Source: an uncultured Anaerolineales bacterium (GTDB lineage: Bacteria; Chloroflexota; Anaerolineae; UBA4142). Taken from it: DNA of 53,818 nucleotides. Both the position numbers and the translations under genes were made by a program. The stretch is from the NCBI GenBank assembly GCA_903825565.1, contig CAIKBD010000488.1, positions 1 through 53,818 on the forward strand, read 5' to 3'. This document shows positions 26,788-35,316 of the stretch, piece after piece; positions within the stretch are counted from its first letter, which is position 1, and each line of letters begins with the position of its first letter. The notes below the pieces were generated by a model. The model did no database searches and had not been told where the DNA came from. It saw nothing but the letters and a program-made list of their open reading frames with translations.

Positions 26788-28521
26788 ATGAACCCCGCAA
26801 CCCCGGTGAAACTTCAAGTATTCAACCCCACCAGTCGAGTGAACATTTCCGCGCCGAATGCGCCGCGTCTGGACACCTTGAATGGCAAGACCCTCTGTGA
26901 ATTGTGGGTCTCTGGCAATTGGGCCGGCGAGCGAACGTTTCCGGTTCTGCGCGCAATGTTGCGCGTGCGTTTTCCCGGGATCAACATTGTGCCATACACC
27001 GAGTTTCCGTACACCGAAAAAGGATTGTCCACGCGCGCCACGTATGAACCGTACTTTGAAAAAATGGGCGAGCTGTTGCGCGCCCAGGGATGCGATGCCG
27101 TTTTGATTGGCAATGGCGGTTGCGGGTGCATCATCCCGGTCAGCACCGTCGCGGCGCTCGTCGAAAAAGCCGGGTTTCCGACCGTCACGATTGTCTCCGA
27201 TGAATACGCGGAGGTGATCAAGGTTACGGCGCAAGGACAAGGGCTTGCCGCATTGCCAAGCGCGTCGTTCCCCAGCCAGGTGATGTGGCGTCAGGTTGAG
27301 GACGTGCGCCCCGCGTGCGAAAACGCGCTCGATGCGATCATCGCCGGCTTGACGACCTGGCGACCCGATGAATCAAATGCAACCGAGCCGAGCGAGTTTG
27401 TGTTTGAAGGTGCGGATTATCAGGATGCGGTTGACCAAATGGAAAGCGCATTTCTTGCGCGCTGGTGGAGCGATGGCTTGCCGCTGATCCCGCCAACCCG
27501 GGAGCGCGTCGCGTGGCTGTTGACCGGCACCGATTTGCCGCGCGAGCAAATCGTCACCCAGAAAATTTCGCCGCGCTATGGCGCGATCACGGTCGAGACT
27601 GTTGCGATCAACGCGGCGATGGCGGGCGCGCGCCCGGAATATCTGCCGGTGATTTTGGCGGCGATTGACGCGCTCGGCGCGACGAAAGCGGGCTTGGAAC
27701 TGAGTTATGTTTTTCAAGAGACCTTGTCGCCGGTCGCGCCCTGGTTTATCGTGAATGGGCCCATCGTGCAAGAACTGAACATCAATTCATCGTTCGGCGT
27801 CCTGGGTCCCGGTTGGAAAGCCAATGCGACGATTGGGCGCGCCATCGGGTTAGTGCTGAACAATGGCGGCGGTGGCAATTCGGGACCAGCGGGCACACGC
27901 CGGGCGCAATCTACGGCGGCGCGCTACACCTGTTGCTTTGCGGAGAACGCCGCAGAAAATCCCTGGAGTCCGTTCCAGGTCGAAAATGGTTTTGGCGCGG
28001 ATGTCAGCACGGTGACGATTATGGCGGGCAAAGGCACACACCTGGTTCACGTTGTAGATGGCACCGAAGAAATTTTGCGAGCGGCGGTGCGTGCGTTAAA
28101 AGGATTCACGTATCACGACATCGGCGTACCCTGGGATCAGTGGCTCATCCTGTCGCCCGACCATGCCCAGCGGCTTGCGCGCGGCGGCTGGACGAAAGCG
28201 AGTATTCGCGCGTACATTCACGAACGCGCGCGGATACCTTTGGTGGAAGCAAAAGCGGACGGTATCTTTTTGCGCTTTAGCGAAAGTTGGCTGAAACAAG
28301 TGGCGACGACCCAGGATCACAACCTGCCAATCCCGATCACGGAAAAACCGGAGGATTTGAATATCGTGGTGGCGGGTGGCACCGGCAACGGCAATTCGAC
28401 GCTGGTTGCCGGAATGCGGAGAAAAGTCATCGCAGAGGTAGACCAGTACAAACCGCGAAACTGGGTGCAACTCCTGGAACGAGCCAGGCAAGATTTAACG
28501 TCAAGAGTGGATATATGCTGA
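26788..28521 (+). CDS. UGSC-family protein, cysteine form, with large C-terminal domain
   Basis: The protein has 577 residues. The N-terminal domain (about 1-200) aligns with the three TGA-containing paralogues downstream, for example NGKTLCELW, RFPGINIVPYTEFP and CDAVLIGNGG. At the place where those have TGA, this gene has TGC (27121-27123, Cys112) in the motif GGCGCIIP, so the redox pair is Cys112-Gly-Cys114 rather than U-G-S-C. The C-terminal domain starts with WSDGLPLIPPT (Trp227) and includes AGARPEYLPVI and FIVNGPIVQELN; I do not recognise it. The gene overlaps the following lactonase gene by seven bases. Confidence 0.8.
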   Translation: MNPATPVKLQVFNPTSRVNISAPNAPRLDTLNGKTLCELWVSGNWAGERTFPVLRAMLRVRFPGINIVPYTEFPYTEKGLSTRATYEPYFEKMGELLRAQGCDAVLIGNGGCGCIIPVSTVAALVEKAGFPTVTIVSDEYAEVIKVTAQGQGLAALPSASFPSQVMWRQVEDVRPACENALDAIIAGLTTWRPDESNATEPSEFVFEGADYQDAVDQMESAFLARWWSDGLPLIPPTRERVAWLLTGTDLPREQIVTQKISPRYGAITVETVAINAAMAGARPEYLPVILAAIDALGATKAGLELSYVFQETLSPVAPWFIVNGPIVQELNINSSFGVLGPGWKANATIGRAIGLVLNNGGGGNSGPAGTRRAQSTAARYTCCFAENAAENPWSPFQVENGFGADVSTVTIMAGKGTHLVHVVDGTEEILRAAVRALKGFTYHDIGVPWDQWLILSPDHAQRLARGGWTKASIRAYIHERARIPLVEAKADGIFLRFSESWLKQVATTQDHNLPIPITEKPEDLNIVVAGGTGNGNSTLVAGMRRKVIAEVDQYKPRNWVQLLERARQDLTSRVDIC

Positions 28522-29624
28522 AACAATCCTATATTTATTTTGCGATTGCCGGCGAAGATAAAATCCTGGGTGGTACGCTCGATTCTGAAACTGGGGCGAT
28601 TGAGATTCGCCATGAAATTGCGGTGCCCTGGGGACCCGAGGCGTTAGCCATTGATCCCGGCAAGCGATTCCTTTTTGTAGGATGCCATCCGCGCAATGCG
28701 TCCAAGCATGGTTCTTGCGAGAGCAAGATGTACAGCTATTGGATTGATTGGCAGACCGGCGGCTTGACGCCCATCAACAGTGTTGCGCTCCAAGACGCGC
28801 CGACTTTTGTGGCGGTGGATCAGACATCGCGCTTTTTGCTTTCGGCGTACTATCGCGCTGGCAAAGCGGCGGTGCATTGCATCGGCGCGGATGGCGCGAT
28901 TGGCGAAGCGACGCAATGGTTCGAATCCGGCGGCGGCGCGCATTGTATCCAGGTTGATACATCCAATCGTTTCGCTTTTCTTCCGCACATCGCCACCAGC
29001 AAAGTCAATATCAATTATTGGCCCCCCAATGGAAATTCGAATCACATTTTACCCGGCGCGTCGAATACGATTCTGCAATTCAAATTCGATGACGCGACTG
29101 GGACGCTGATTCCCAATGCGCCATTCAAATTGCCGGGCGAACGCGGCGGCGGACCGCGCCATTATTGTTTTCATCCTAGGTTGAATGTGGTGTACTTTGC
29201 CAACGAACAGGGATGCGCCGTGACCGCGTACGCATTGAACCCAACCGAAGGCACGCTGACGCCGTTTCAACATATCTCGACGTTGCCACCGGAAGGCTAC
29301 GACAACTATGCCAGTTGTTCCAGTTTGCGTGTGACACATTCCGGCAAATTCTTGTATGTGCTGAATCGCGGTCTGGATAGTGTGGCGTGTTTCAGTGTTG
29401 ACCCGACGACGGGTCGGTTGAAATCGAATGGACTCGTGCCGACCGAAGCGCAACCGCACGCGCTCGAACTCGACCTGGATGACCAGTTTCTTTTTGTCGC
29501 CGGACATACTTCAGGGTGCTTGACCACCTATCGCGTACAAGAAGATGGCAAGTTGCAACCAATCGCCTCGCGTGCGATTGGCAAACAACCCAAGTGGATT
29601 TTGGTGACGCGGCAAGAAACCTAA
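28515..29624 (+). CDS. Beta-propeller lactonase (6-phosphogluconolactonase/YbhE type)
   Basis: The protein has 369 residues made of repeated beta-propeller blades, e.g. ALAIDPGKRFLFVGCH, FVAVDQTSRFLLSAYY, LRVTHSGKFLYVLNRG and ALELDLDDQFLFVAGH. This is the seven-bladed Pgl-type lactonase pattern; family members open sugar lactones or cyclise muconates. There is no signal peptide, so it is cytoplasmic. ATG 28515 overlaps the end of the UGSC gene, showing tight coupling. The substrate is probably a lactone in the same pathway (inference). Confidence 0.88.
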   Translation: MLKQSYIYFAIAGEDKILGGTLDSETGAIEIRHEIAVPWGPEALAIDPGKRFLFVGCHPRNASKHGSCESKMYSYWIDWQTGGLTPINSVALQDAPTFVAVDQTSRFLLSAYYRAGKAAVHCIGADGAIGEATQWFESGGGAHCIQVDTSNRFAFLPHIATSKVNINYWPPNGNSNHILPGASNTILQFKFDDATGTLIPNAPFKLPGERGGGPRHYCFHPRLNVVYFANEQGCAVTAYALNPTEGTLTPFQHISTLPPEGYDNYASCSSLRVTHSGKFLYVLNRGLDSVACFSVDPTTGRLKSNGLVPTEAQPHALELDLDDQFLFVAGHTSGCLTTYRVQEDGKLQPIASRAIGKQPKWILVTRQET

Positions 29625-29628
29625 GCCC

Positions 29629-30450
29629 ATGATGATTGTGGATACCCATGCTCATGCGTCGCCTTTTTGGTTCGAACCCATCGAGGTGTTGCTGTTTCAG
29701 ATGAACCGCAACGGCGTAGCCAAGACGATGCTCGTCGCGATCAATGGGCAGACGGATGAAAAATATAATCGGTATCTGATCGAGTGCGCGCAAAAATTCC
29801 CCGGTCGTTTTGCGCCCATCATCCTGGTAGACCCAGAACGCGCGGATGCGCCGACGATGCTGAAGCACTGGGCGAGCCAAGGCGCCGAAGGGGTACGATT
29901 AAAGGTGACGGCGCGTTCGCCGGGCAGTGACCCGCTGAGTATTTGGAGAGCGTGCGCCGACCTGGGTCTCGTCGTCTCATGCCAAGTGCGGCGTCTCGAA
30001 GAGTTTGCGAGCGATGAATTGCGCATCCTGGTCGCGGCATTGCCGAATTTAATTTTTATCATCGAACATCTGGGCAAGCCCAACCTGGACGAAGCCGCGC
30101 CGTACCCCAACTATAAACAGGCGTTGAACCTAGCCCGGTTTCCGAATGTGTACATCAAGGTGGGCGGACTGGGAGAAATTTGCCGGCGACCGTATCCGTT
30201 TCGTGAACCGTTTTATCGGGGAGAGGTGCCGCCGTTTATCAAAATGGCTTACGATGCTTTCGGTGCGGCGCGCATGATGTGGGGAAGCAATTATCCACCC
30301 AGCAGTCAGGTTGAGGGCTATCGCAACACGTTGGGTTATCTCGATGAATATCTCGATTCGTTTTGTAGCGCGCAAGATCAAGCCTGGATGTTTGGCAAGA
30401 CGGCGCTGACCCTCAGTTCAAATCAACGCGGAGTGATGAATCATGAGTGA
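29629..30450 (+). CDS. Amidohydrolase-2 family metal-dependent hydrolase
   Basis: The protein has 273 residues. The N-terminal metal motif VDTHAHASPFW, the middle EGVRLKVTARS, the strand FIIEHLGKP and the late WGSNYPP (where other members have an Asp-containing motif) place it in the amidohydrolase-2 (decarboxylase/lactonase) group. The usual late metal-ligand Asp seems replaced by Asn or Ser (GSNYPP versus GSDWP), an oddity that could alter metal binding. It ends inside the start of the next UGSC gene (ATGAGTGA overlap). Confidence 0.85.
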   Translation: MMIVDTHAHASPFWFEPIEVLLFQMNRNGVAKTMLVAINGQTDEKYNRYLIECAQKFPGRFAPIILVDPERADAPTMLKHWASQGAEGVRLKVTARSPGSDPLSIWRACADLGLVVSCQVRRLEEFASDELRILVAALPNLIFIIEHLGKPNLDEAAPYPNYKQALNLARFPNVYIKVGGLGEICRRPYPFREPFYRGEVPPFIKMAYDAFGAARMMWGSNYPPSSQVEGYRNTLGYLDEYLDSFCSAQDQAWMFGKTALTLSSNQRGVMNHE

Positions 30451-32182
30451 ACCAACCTATCAAGTCGTTTGGCCCCTGGGCAAATCCACCTATCAAATTG
30501 TGGCGATGCAATCGCGGATCAAGGATTTGGCGAGCATCACGGTTGGCGAATTATCGCACGGCGGTTTTCGCGATCAAGAGATTCGCCCCCTCGTCGAAGA
30601 AACATTGGCGAAACAATTTCCGGGGATTAAATTTATTGATCACACCGTTTTCGGCAACATTCACGGTCGCAACGAAGCCGAGGTGGTTGCCGCGTTGCCG
30701 GAAAATTTGCGTCAACACAAAGTGGATGCGGTCATCACCGGCATCGGTTCCTGAGGAAGTTGCACACCCGCCGTGGTGCGGGCAAGCGTGGTCGTCGAGA
30801 AAGCCGGCATTCCTACGGCATCTATTGTGGCGACTGGGTTTCTCGGTCAAGCCAAGGCGACCGCCAAATCACTCGGCATGGCGAACCTGGGATTGGCGGA
30901 ATATCCCGGCATCATCATGAATCACAGCCAAGAAGAGCTTCGCAAGAATGTCGAGACGGTGCTCGTGCCGAATATCATCAAGGTGCTCACAAAACCGACG
31001 GAGAACGCGGTCAAGGTCAACGAGCTAAGAGCGACCGACGTTATTTTCGAGGGGACGCTCGATGAGGTCAACGAATTCTTTTTGCAAAAACAATGGTCGG
31101 ATGGTTTGCCGATCATTCCGCCGACCGTCGAGCGTGTGCAAGCGTTCCTTAAATTTACGGATCATCAACCGGACGAGGTGCTGGGCGTCCTCGCGCCGGA
31201 AAATCGCCAAGCCACCATTTGGAACGTGGCGGTGAACGGCGTGATGGCGGGCTGTCGCCCCGAGTACATGCCGGTGCTCATCGCCGTTGTCGAGGCGATT
31301 GCCGAACCGGATTTTCATCTGCGCGATGCCGGCGCAACGCCGGGCTGGGAGCCGCTCATCATTCTCAACGGACCCATCGCCAAGGAATTGGATTTCAACT
31401 ACGAGTCGGGAATTTTGCGCGCGGGACGCCAGGCGAACACGAGCATTGGGCGATTCATTCGCTTGTACATGCGAAACGTCGCCGGCTTGCGCATCGCGCC
31501 CGGTAGCATGGACAAGGGGAGTATCGGTCTCGGCTTGAATGTGGTCGTGGCAGAGAATGAAGATGCGGTGAGCGAACTGGGTTGGGAATCGTTCAGTAGC
31601 CAACGCGGATTTGATCGCAGTGATAATGTCGTGACGGTGCAAAGCGCACTCAGCACGACGATCCCGATTTACAGCGCCGGCGATACCGCGCTCGATCACA
31701 TGGATACGCTCGTCGAAGTGTTTGGCGGCACGTGCGCGTTCTGGTCGCATACGGCAGTTCGCAAGGGCAAATATTTTCCCCTGCTCATCATCAGCCCGGG
31801 TGTCGCCAAAGTCATCGCGCGTGATGGGTGGACGAAAAGAGAGATTCAGCAACATCTGTTTGAGCACACCAAGGTTTCGGTGCGCGCGTTGCAAAAACAC
31901 GCCTGGCAAATCGGTTTTTCGGAATACGATCTTTACGCGCTCGTCGCCAAAGGTGTGGTGTCGCCCGCGTACGCCGAATCGGATGATCCGGATCGCTTGG
32001 TGCCGGCGTTCATCAAATCGGAATGGATCGGCATCGTTATCGGCGGCGACCCCGGTCGCAATCAGAGCAAGGGCTTTGTGCAGAATCACGATCAAGCGCC
32101 GCCCATCAGCAAAAAAATTATTTTGCCGGCGAATTGGCAGAACCTGGTTGGCAAAGTGAAAAAATCGCATGAAGCCCATTGA
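30443..32182 (+). CDS. UGSC-family selenoprotein 1 (Sec at TGA 30752-30754)
   Basis: Read through the in-frame TGA at 30752-30754, the gene encodes 579 residues. The motif is GIGS-U104-G-S-C107. N-terminal domain marks are LASITVGELSHGGF, QFPGIKFIDHTVFGN, VDAVITG, and after the Sec VVVEKAGIPTASIV. The C-terminal domain begins WSDGLPIIPPT (Trp218) and continues with AGCRPEYMPVLIAV, LILNGPIAKEL-type and GRFIRLYMRNVAG. Both halves are open for 103 and 475 codons in the same frame, and the TGA aligns with Cys112 of the paralogue at 26788. A GC-rich hairpin follows the TGA. Premature termination would remove nearly the whole protein. Confidence 0.85.
30755..30785 (+). promoter_or_regulatory. Candidate bacterial SECIS hairpin of selenoprotein 1
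   Basis: CCCGC (30767-30771) and GCGGG (30778-30782) enclose the 6-base loop CGTGGT, whose second base is G. TTG (30760-30762) and CAA (30783-30785) can extend the stem across an internal loop. The apical loop lies 18 bases after the TGA, in the range of known bacterial SECIS elements. Confidence 0.6.
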
Positions 32183-33386
32183 GGTCGCGCCGTCCGCGAA
32201 CGTAAACGCGGACGCGGTTGACGAGCGATTGCTGTCGGCGAATTTCGTCTTTACCGTCCTGACTAATTTTTTCTATGCGCTCGGTGGGCAAATGACGAAT
32301 GCTATCGTGCCAATGTACGTGTTGAGCATTGGCGGCACGAATGCCGAAGCCGGCTTGATCGGCGGCATCGCTTCGATCACGGCGCTGGTTGTGCGCTCGC
32401 TGATCGGCTGGGTGACCGATGTGTGGCGGCGACGCCCGGTGATCTTGTTGGGCACGATGCTCTATGCGGTCGCCAATTTTATTTATTCCATCAGCGGCGC
32501 AATCGGGATGATCATTTTTGGGCGCGTCATCCAAGGATTGGGCATCAGTTGTTATAGCACGGCGTCCACGTCGTACGTCGCCGACATCGCGCCACCCAAA
32601 CGCCGCGCCGAAGCCATCGGTCTCTTTGCCGCCGCCAATAGTCTGGGGCTCATCCTGGGTCCCGCGATTGGTTTTTATTTGATCGCACTCCTGGGTTATC
32701 ATGGACTGTTTTACATTGTGACGGGAATTTCGGCTGTCGCCGGCATCGTCTCGCTGTTTGCGAAAGAAAAAATAAAGCCGCGCGAGACCAAACGTCCGGC
32801 TTGGTCTTGGCGTTCGGGCATCGTGGCGGTGGACGCGCTACCGATTGCTTGGACAGCGCTGTGTCTGGGCATGGCGTACGGCTCGTTGACCACGTTTATC
32901 GCGATTTTTGCGACCGCGCGCGGCATCGCGAACCCCGGTTTTTATTTCACGGTTCAAGCGATCATGCTTTTGTTGTCCCGCACTTTTTCGGGTCGCTTTG
33001 CGGATAAATATGGTCGCGCGTTCGTGATTGCGCCCGGCTTGATGGCGATGGCATTGGCGTTGGGTATGTTGCCGCTGATGTATGACTTGAGCGGTTTCAT
33101 GATTTCTGCCGCGCTCATGGGCTTGGGCTTTGGCACTGCGCAACCGGCAACGATGGCGCTGTTGGTGGACCAGGTGCGTGCGGATCAGCGCGGACTCGCG
33201 GTTGCCACGTACTCGATGGGGTACGACGGCGGTATGTTCCTGGGCGCGTCCTTGTTCGGCGTGGTCACCCAGGTCTGGGGCTTTAATGTCATGTGGACAG
33301 CGGTAGCGGTTTGCGTATTGCTGGGTCTGTTGGGCATTTTGAGAACCTTGCGCATGAATGTTTCGATTTCAAGTGAACAAAAATAA
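32169..33386 (+). CDS. Major facilitator superfamily transporter
   Basis: The protein has 405 residues with about 12 hydrophobic segments. The loop between helices 2 and 3 carries the MFS-like GWVTDVWRRRPVIL, and the second half repeats it as GRFADKYGRAFVI. An early block GGTNAEAGLIGGI and PPKRRAEAIGLFAAANSLG fit drug- or metabolite-type MFS carriers. Its start overlaps the end of selenoprotein 1 by 14 bases, so the two are translated together. It may import the substrate or export a product of the UGSC system. Confidence 0.92.
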   Translation: MKPIEVAPSANVNADAVDERLLSANFVFTVLTNFFYALGGQMTNAIVPMYVLSIGGTNAEAGLIGGIASITALVVRSLIGWVTDVWRRRPVILLGTMLYAVANFIYSISGAIGMIIFGRVIQGLGISCYSTASTSYVADIAPPKRRAEAIGLFAAANSLGLILGPAIGFYLIALLGYHGLFYIVTGISAVAGIVSLFAKEKIKPRETKRPAWSWRSGIVAVDALPIAWTALCLGMAYGSLTTFIAIFATARGIANPGFYFTVQAIMLLLSRTFSGRFADKYGRAFVIAPGLMAMALALGMLPLMYDLSGFMISAALMGLGFGTAQPATMALLVDQVRADQRGLAVATYSMGYDGGMFLGASLFGVVTQVWGFNVMWTAVAVCVLLGLLGILRTLRMNVSISSEQK

Positions 33387-33393
33387 ATTGACC

Positions 33394-33416
33394 CGGATTG
33401 TGTTGAATTCAATCCG
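33394..33416 (+). terminator. Hairpin after the MFS gene
   Basis: CGGATTG (33394-33400) pairs with CAATCCG (33410-33416) around a 9-base loop. There is no T run after it, so termination is uncertain. It opens a 200-base gap (33387-33586) in which no gene is seen and in which a separate promoter for selenoproteins 2 and 3 might lie. Confidence 0.35.
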
Positions 33417-33586
33417 TGAACACGATTGAAGCGACAAATTGCACGCGCAACATAGCGTAACGTGTAGCAACGCGAAGCAAATTTTGTGCGGCATTCGGCA
33501 TCCAGCGTCCGTTATCGCAAGTGGCAAAATAATTCTGCTCACCTACTTGGTGATTGGAGATACAAGTCAGGAGCTGTGAACATATC

Positions 33587-35299
33587 ATGATCTCATTCCA
33601 AGTGCTCAATCCCTGCGGCGCGGTTGGCTCGACCAAAGGGGCTTATGCGCCGCGTCTGCCCGATCTCGCCGGCAAAACGATTGGGATGCTGTCCAATCAA
33701 TTGGGCGAAGCCGACCGAATTTTTCCGGCGATGCGCGAGTTATTGCGAAAACGATTTCCAACTGCCAACATTATTCCGCACACCGAATTTCCACAGGGCG
33801 GCGACCGGATTGATTCGGCAGAGATTGTGCAAATCGTCCAAAGCAAAAAATGTGATGCGGTCATCGTCGGCAACGCGCAGTGAGGGTCGTGCACCACCAA
33901 AGCCGGTCGGGCTGCGGCAAGACTAGAAAAAGTCGGTATCCCTTCGTTCATCATCACGCGCAAGGGTTTTGCTAAAATCGTGGACAGTGCATTTGCCGGC
34001 ATGGGTTTCCCTGCCGATGCGCCGTCCGTCTTGGAATTCCCGCTCGAAATGTTTGTGCCGGGGAGCGATTTGTCGCCGCTCGAAAAAAACCTGGATCAGA
34101 TTATTTTTGGACTGACGCAATGGAAATCCAAAATCGCCGAACGTACAAGTTACGCGCCGCCGCCCATCACGATTGAGGGCAAGGATTATCCCGCTGCGCT
34201 CGACAACCTGAATTTATTTTTCTTGCGTAACTTGTGGAGCGATGGACTGCCCATTGTGCCGGCGACGCGTGAGCGGGTGGATTGGCTTTTGACCGGCGCT
34301 AATTTGCCGCGCGAAAAAATTCTCGGCACGATGCTTCCGCGCGGCGGCATCGTCACGCTTGAACAGATCGCGGTGGCGCTGGCGATGGCAGGCGGGCGTC
34401 CCGAATATATGCCGGTGCTCATCGCTACCGTCGCGGCATTCCTCGACCCCGCCATCAAACACGAACATTTGCAAACCACGACCGGCAATAATTTTCCGGT
34501 CGTCATCGTCAACGGCGCGATTGCCAAACAAATTCGGCTCAATGCCGGCACAGGGTGTTGCGGACCCGACCCGAATCATCCGGCGGGCGCGAGCATCGGA
34601 CGTGCGTTGCGCTTTTTGCAAATGAACGTTGGCGGCGCAATCCCAGGTCAGGGGACGATGGCAGAGTATGGCGCGAACCGGTTTACGAACATGGTCATCG
34701 CCGAAAATGAAGACGCGCTACCGGCAGGGTGGCAATCGCTCAGCGAGGAGCGCGGCTTTAGCCGAGCAAGTAACACGGTCACGCTGCATTTCGTTGCGTC
34801 CATCATTGACATGATTCCGTCCACGACGACGACGGAGCAGGCGGCGATCTATACCTTGAATCGGTGGGCGGCGTACATCGGTGGTCCGTTCAACATGTAT
34901 TTCGGTTTCGAGTCGCGCTGGGAGCATGGCTCGCCGGGCGTGTTGTTGATGGGTGCGTTGACCGCGCAAGGATTTGCCAACACCGGTTTTTCCAAAGACC
35001 AGATTCGAGAATGCTTGTGGGAAAAATCGAAACTAGCGCCGGAGAAAGTCAAAGAGTACGGCTACGAAAAACATGTGGCGGAGTTGCGCCTCGATCCCAC
35101 CATGCCCTTGCCGGTATCCAAGTCGCCCAAGTCGTTGCTCATTGCGATTGCCGGCGGCGCGCCATCGGGTCATGCGTACTTTATGCCGAACCAGGGCTAC
35201 ACATCGGTTACCCAAGAAATAAAATTGCCGTCCAGTGCGACCTGGGACGATCTTTTGAAACAAGCCGCGCAAGACCTGGGTCCGTTGCCGGCGAGTTAA
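33587..35299 (+). CDS. UGSC-family selenoprotein 2 (Sec at TGA 33881-33883)
   Basis: Read through TGA 33881-33883, it encodes 570 residues with the motif GNAQ-U99-G-S-C102. Before the TGA: VLNPCGAVG, LAGKTIGML and RKRFPTANIIPHTEFP, very close to the Cys paralogue. After it: AARLEKVGIPSFIITRKGF with no stop in frame. The C-terminal domain begins WSDGLPIVPAT (Trp217), followed by AGGRPEYMPVLIATV and VNGAIAKQIRLN. It has an additional Cys-Cys pair in AGTGCCGPD. ATG 33587 is chosen from homology; AGGAG lies a little far upstream (13 bases). It is followed 17 bases later by selenoprotein 3. Confidence 0.85.
33901..33913 (+). promoter_or_regulatory. Candidate SECIS hairpin of selenoprotein 2
   Basis: AGCC (33901-33904) can pair with GGCT (33910-33913) around loop GGTCG, which begins with G. 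An alternative stem is GCCG (33902-33905) with CGGC (33915-33918). The loop starts 22 bases after the TGA. The stem is shorter than in the other two genes, so this is the weakest of the three. Confidence 0.45.
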
Positions 35300-35316
35300 A
35301 ATCGGAGGTTTGAAGA

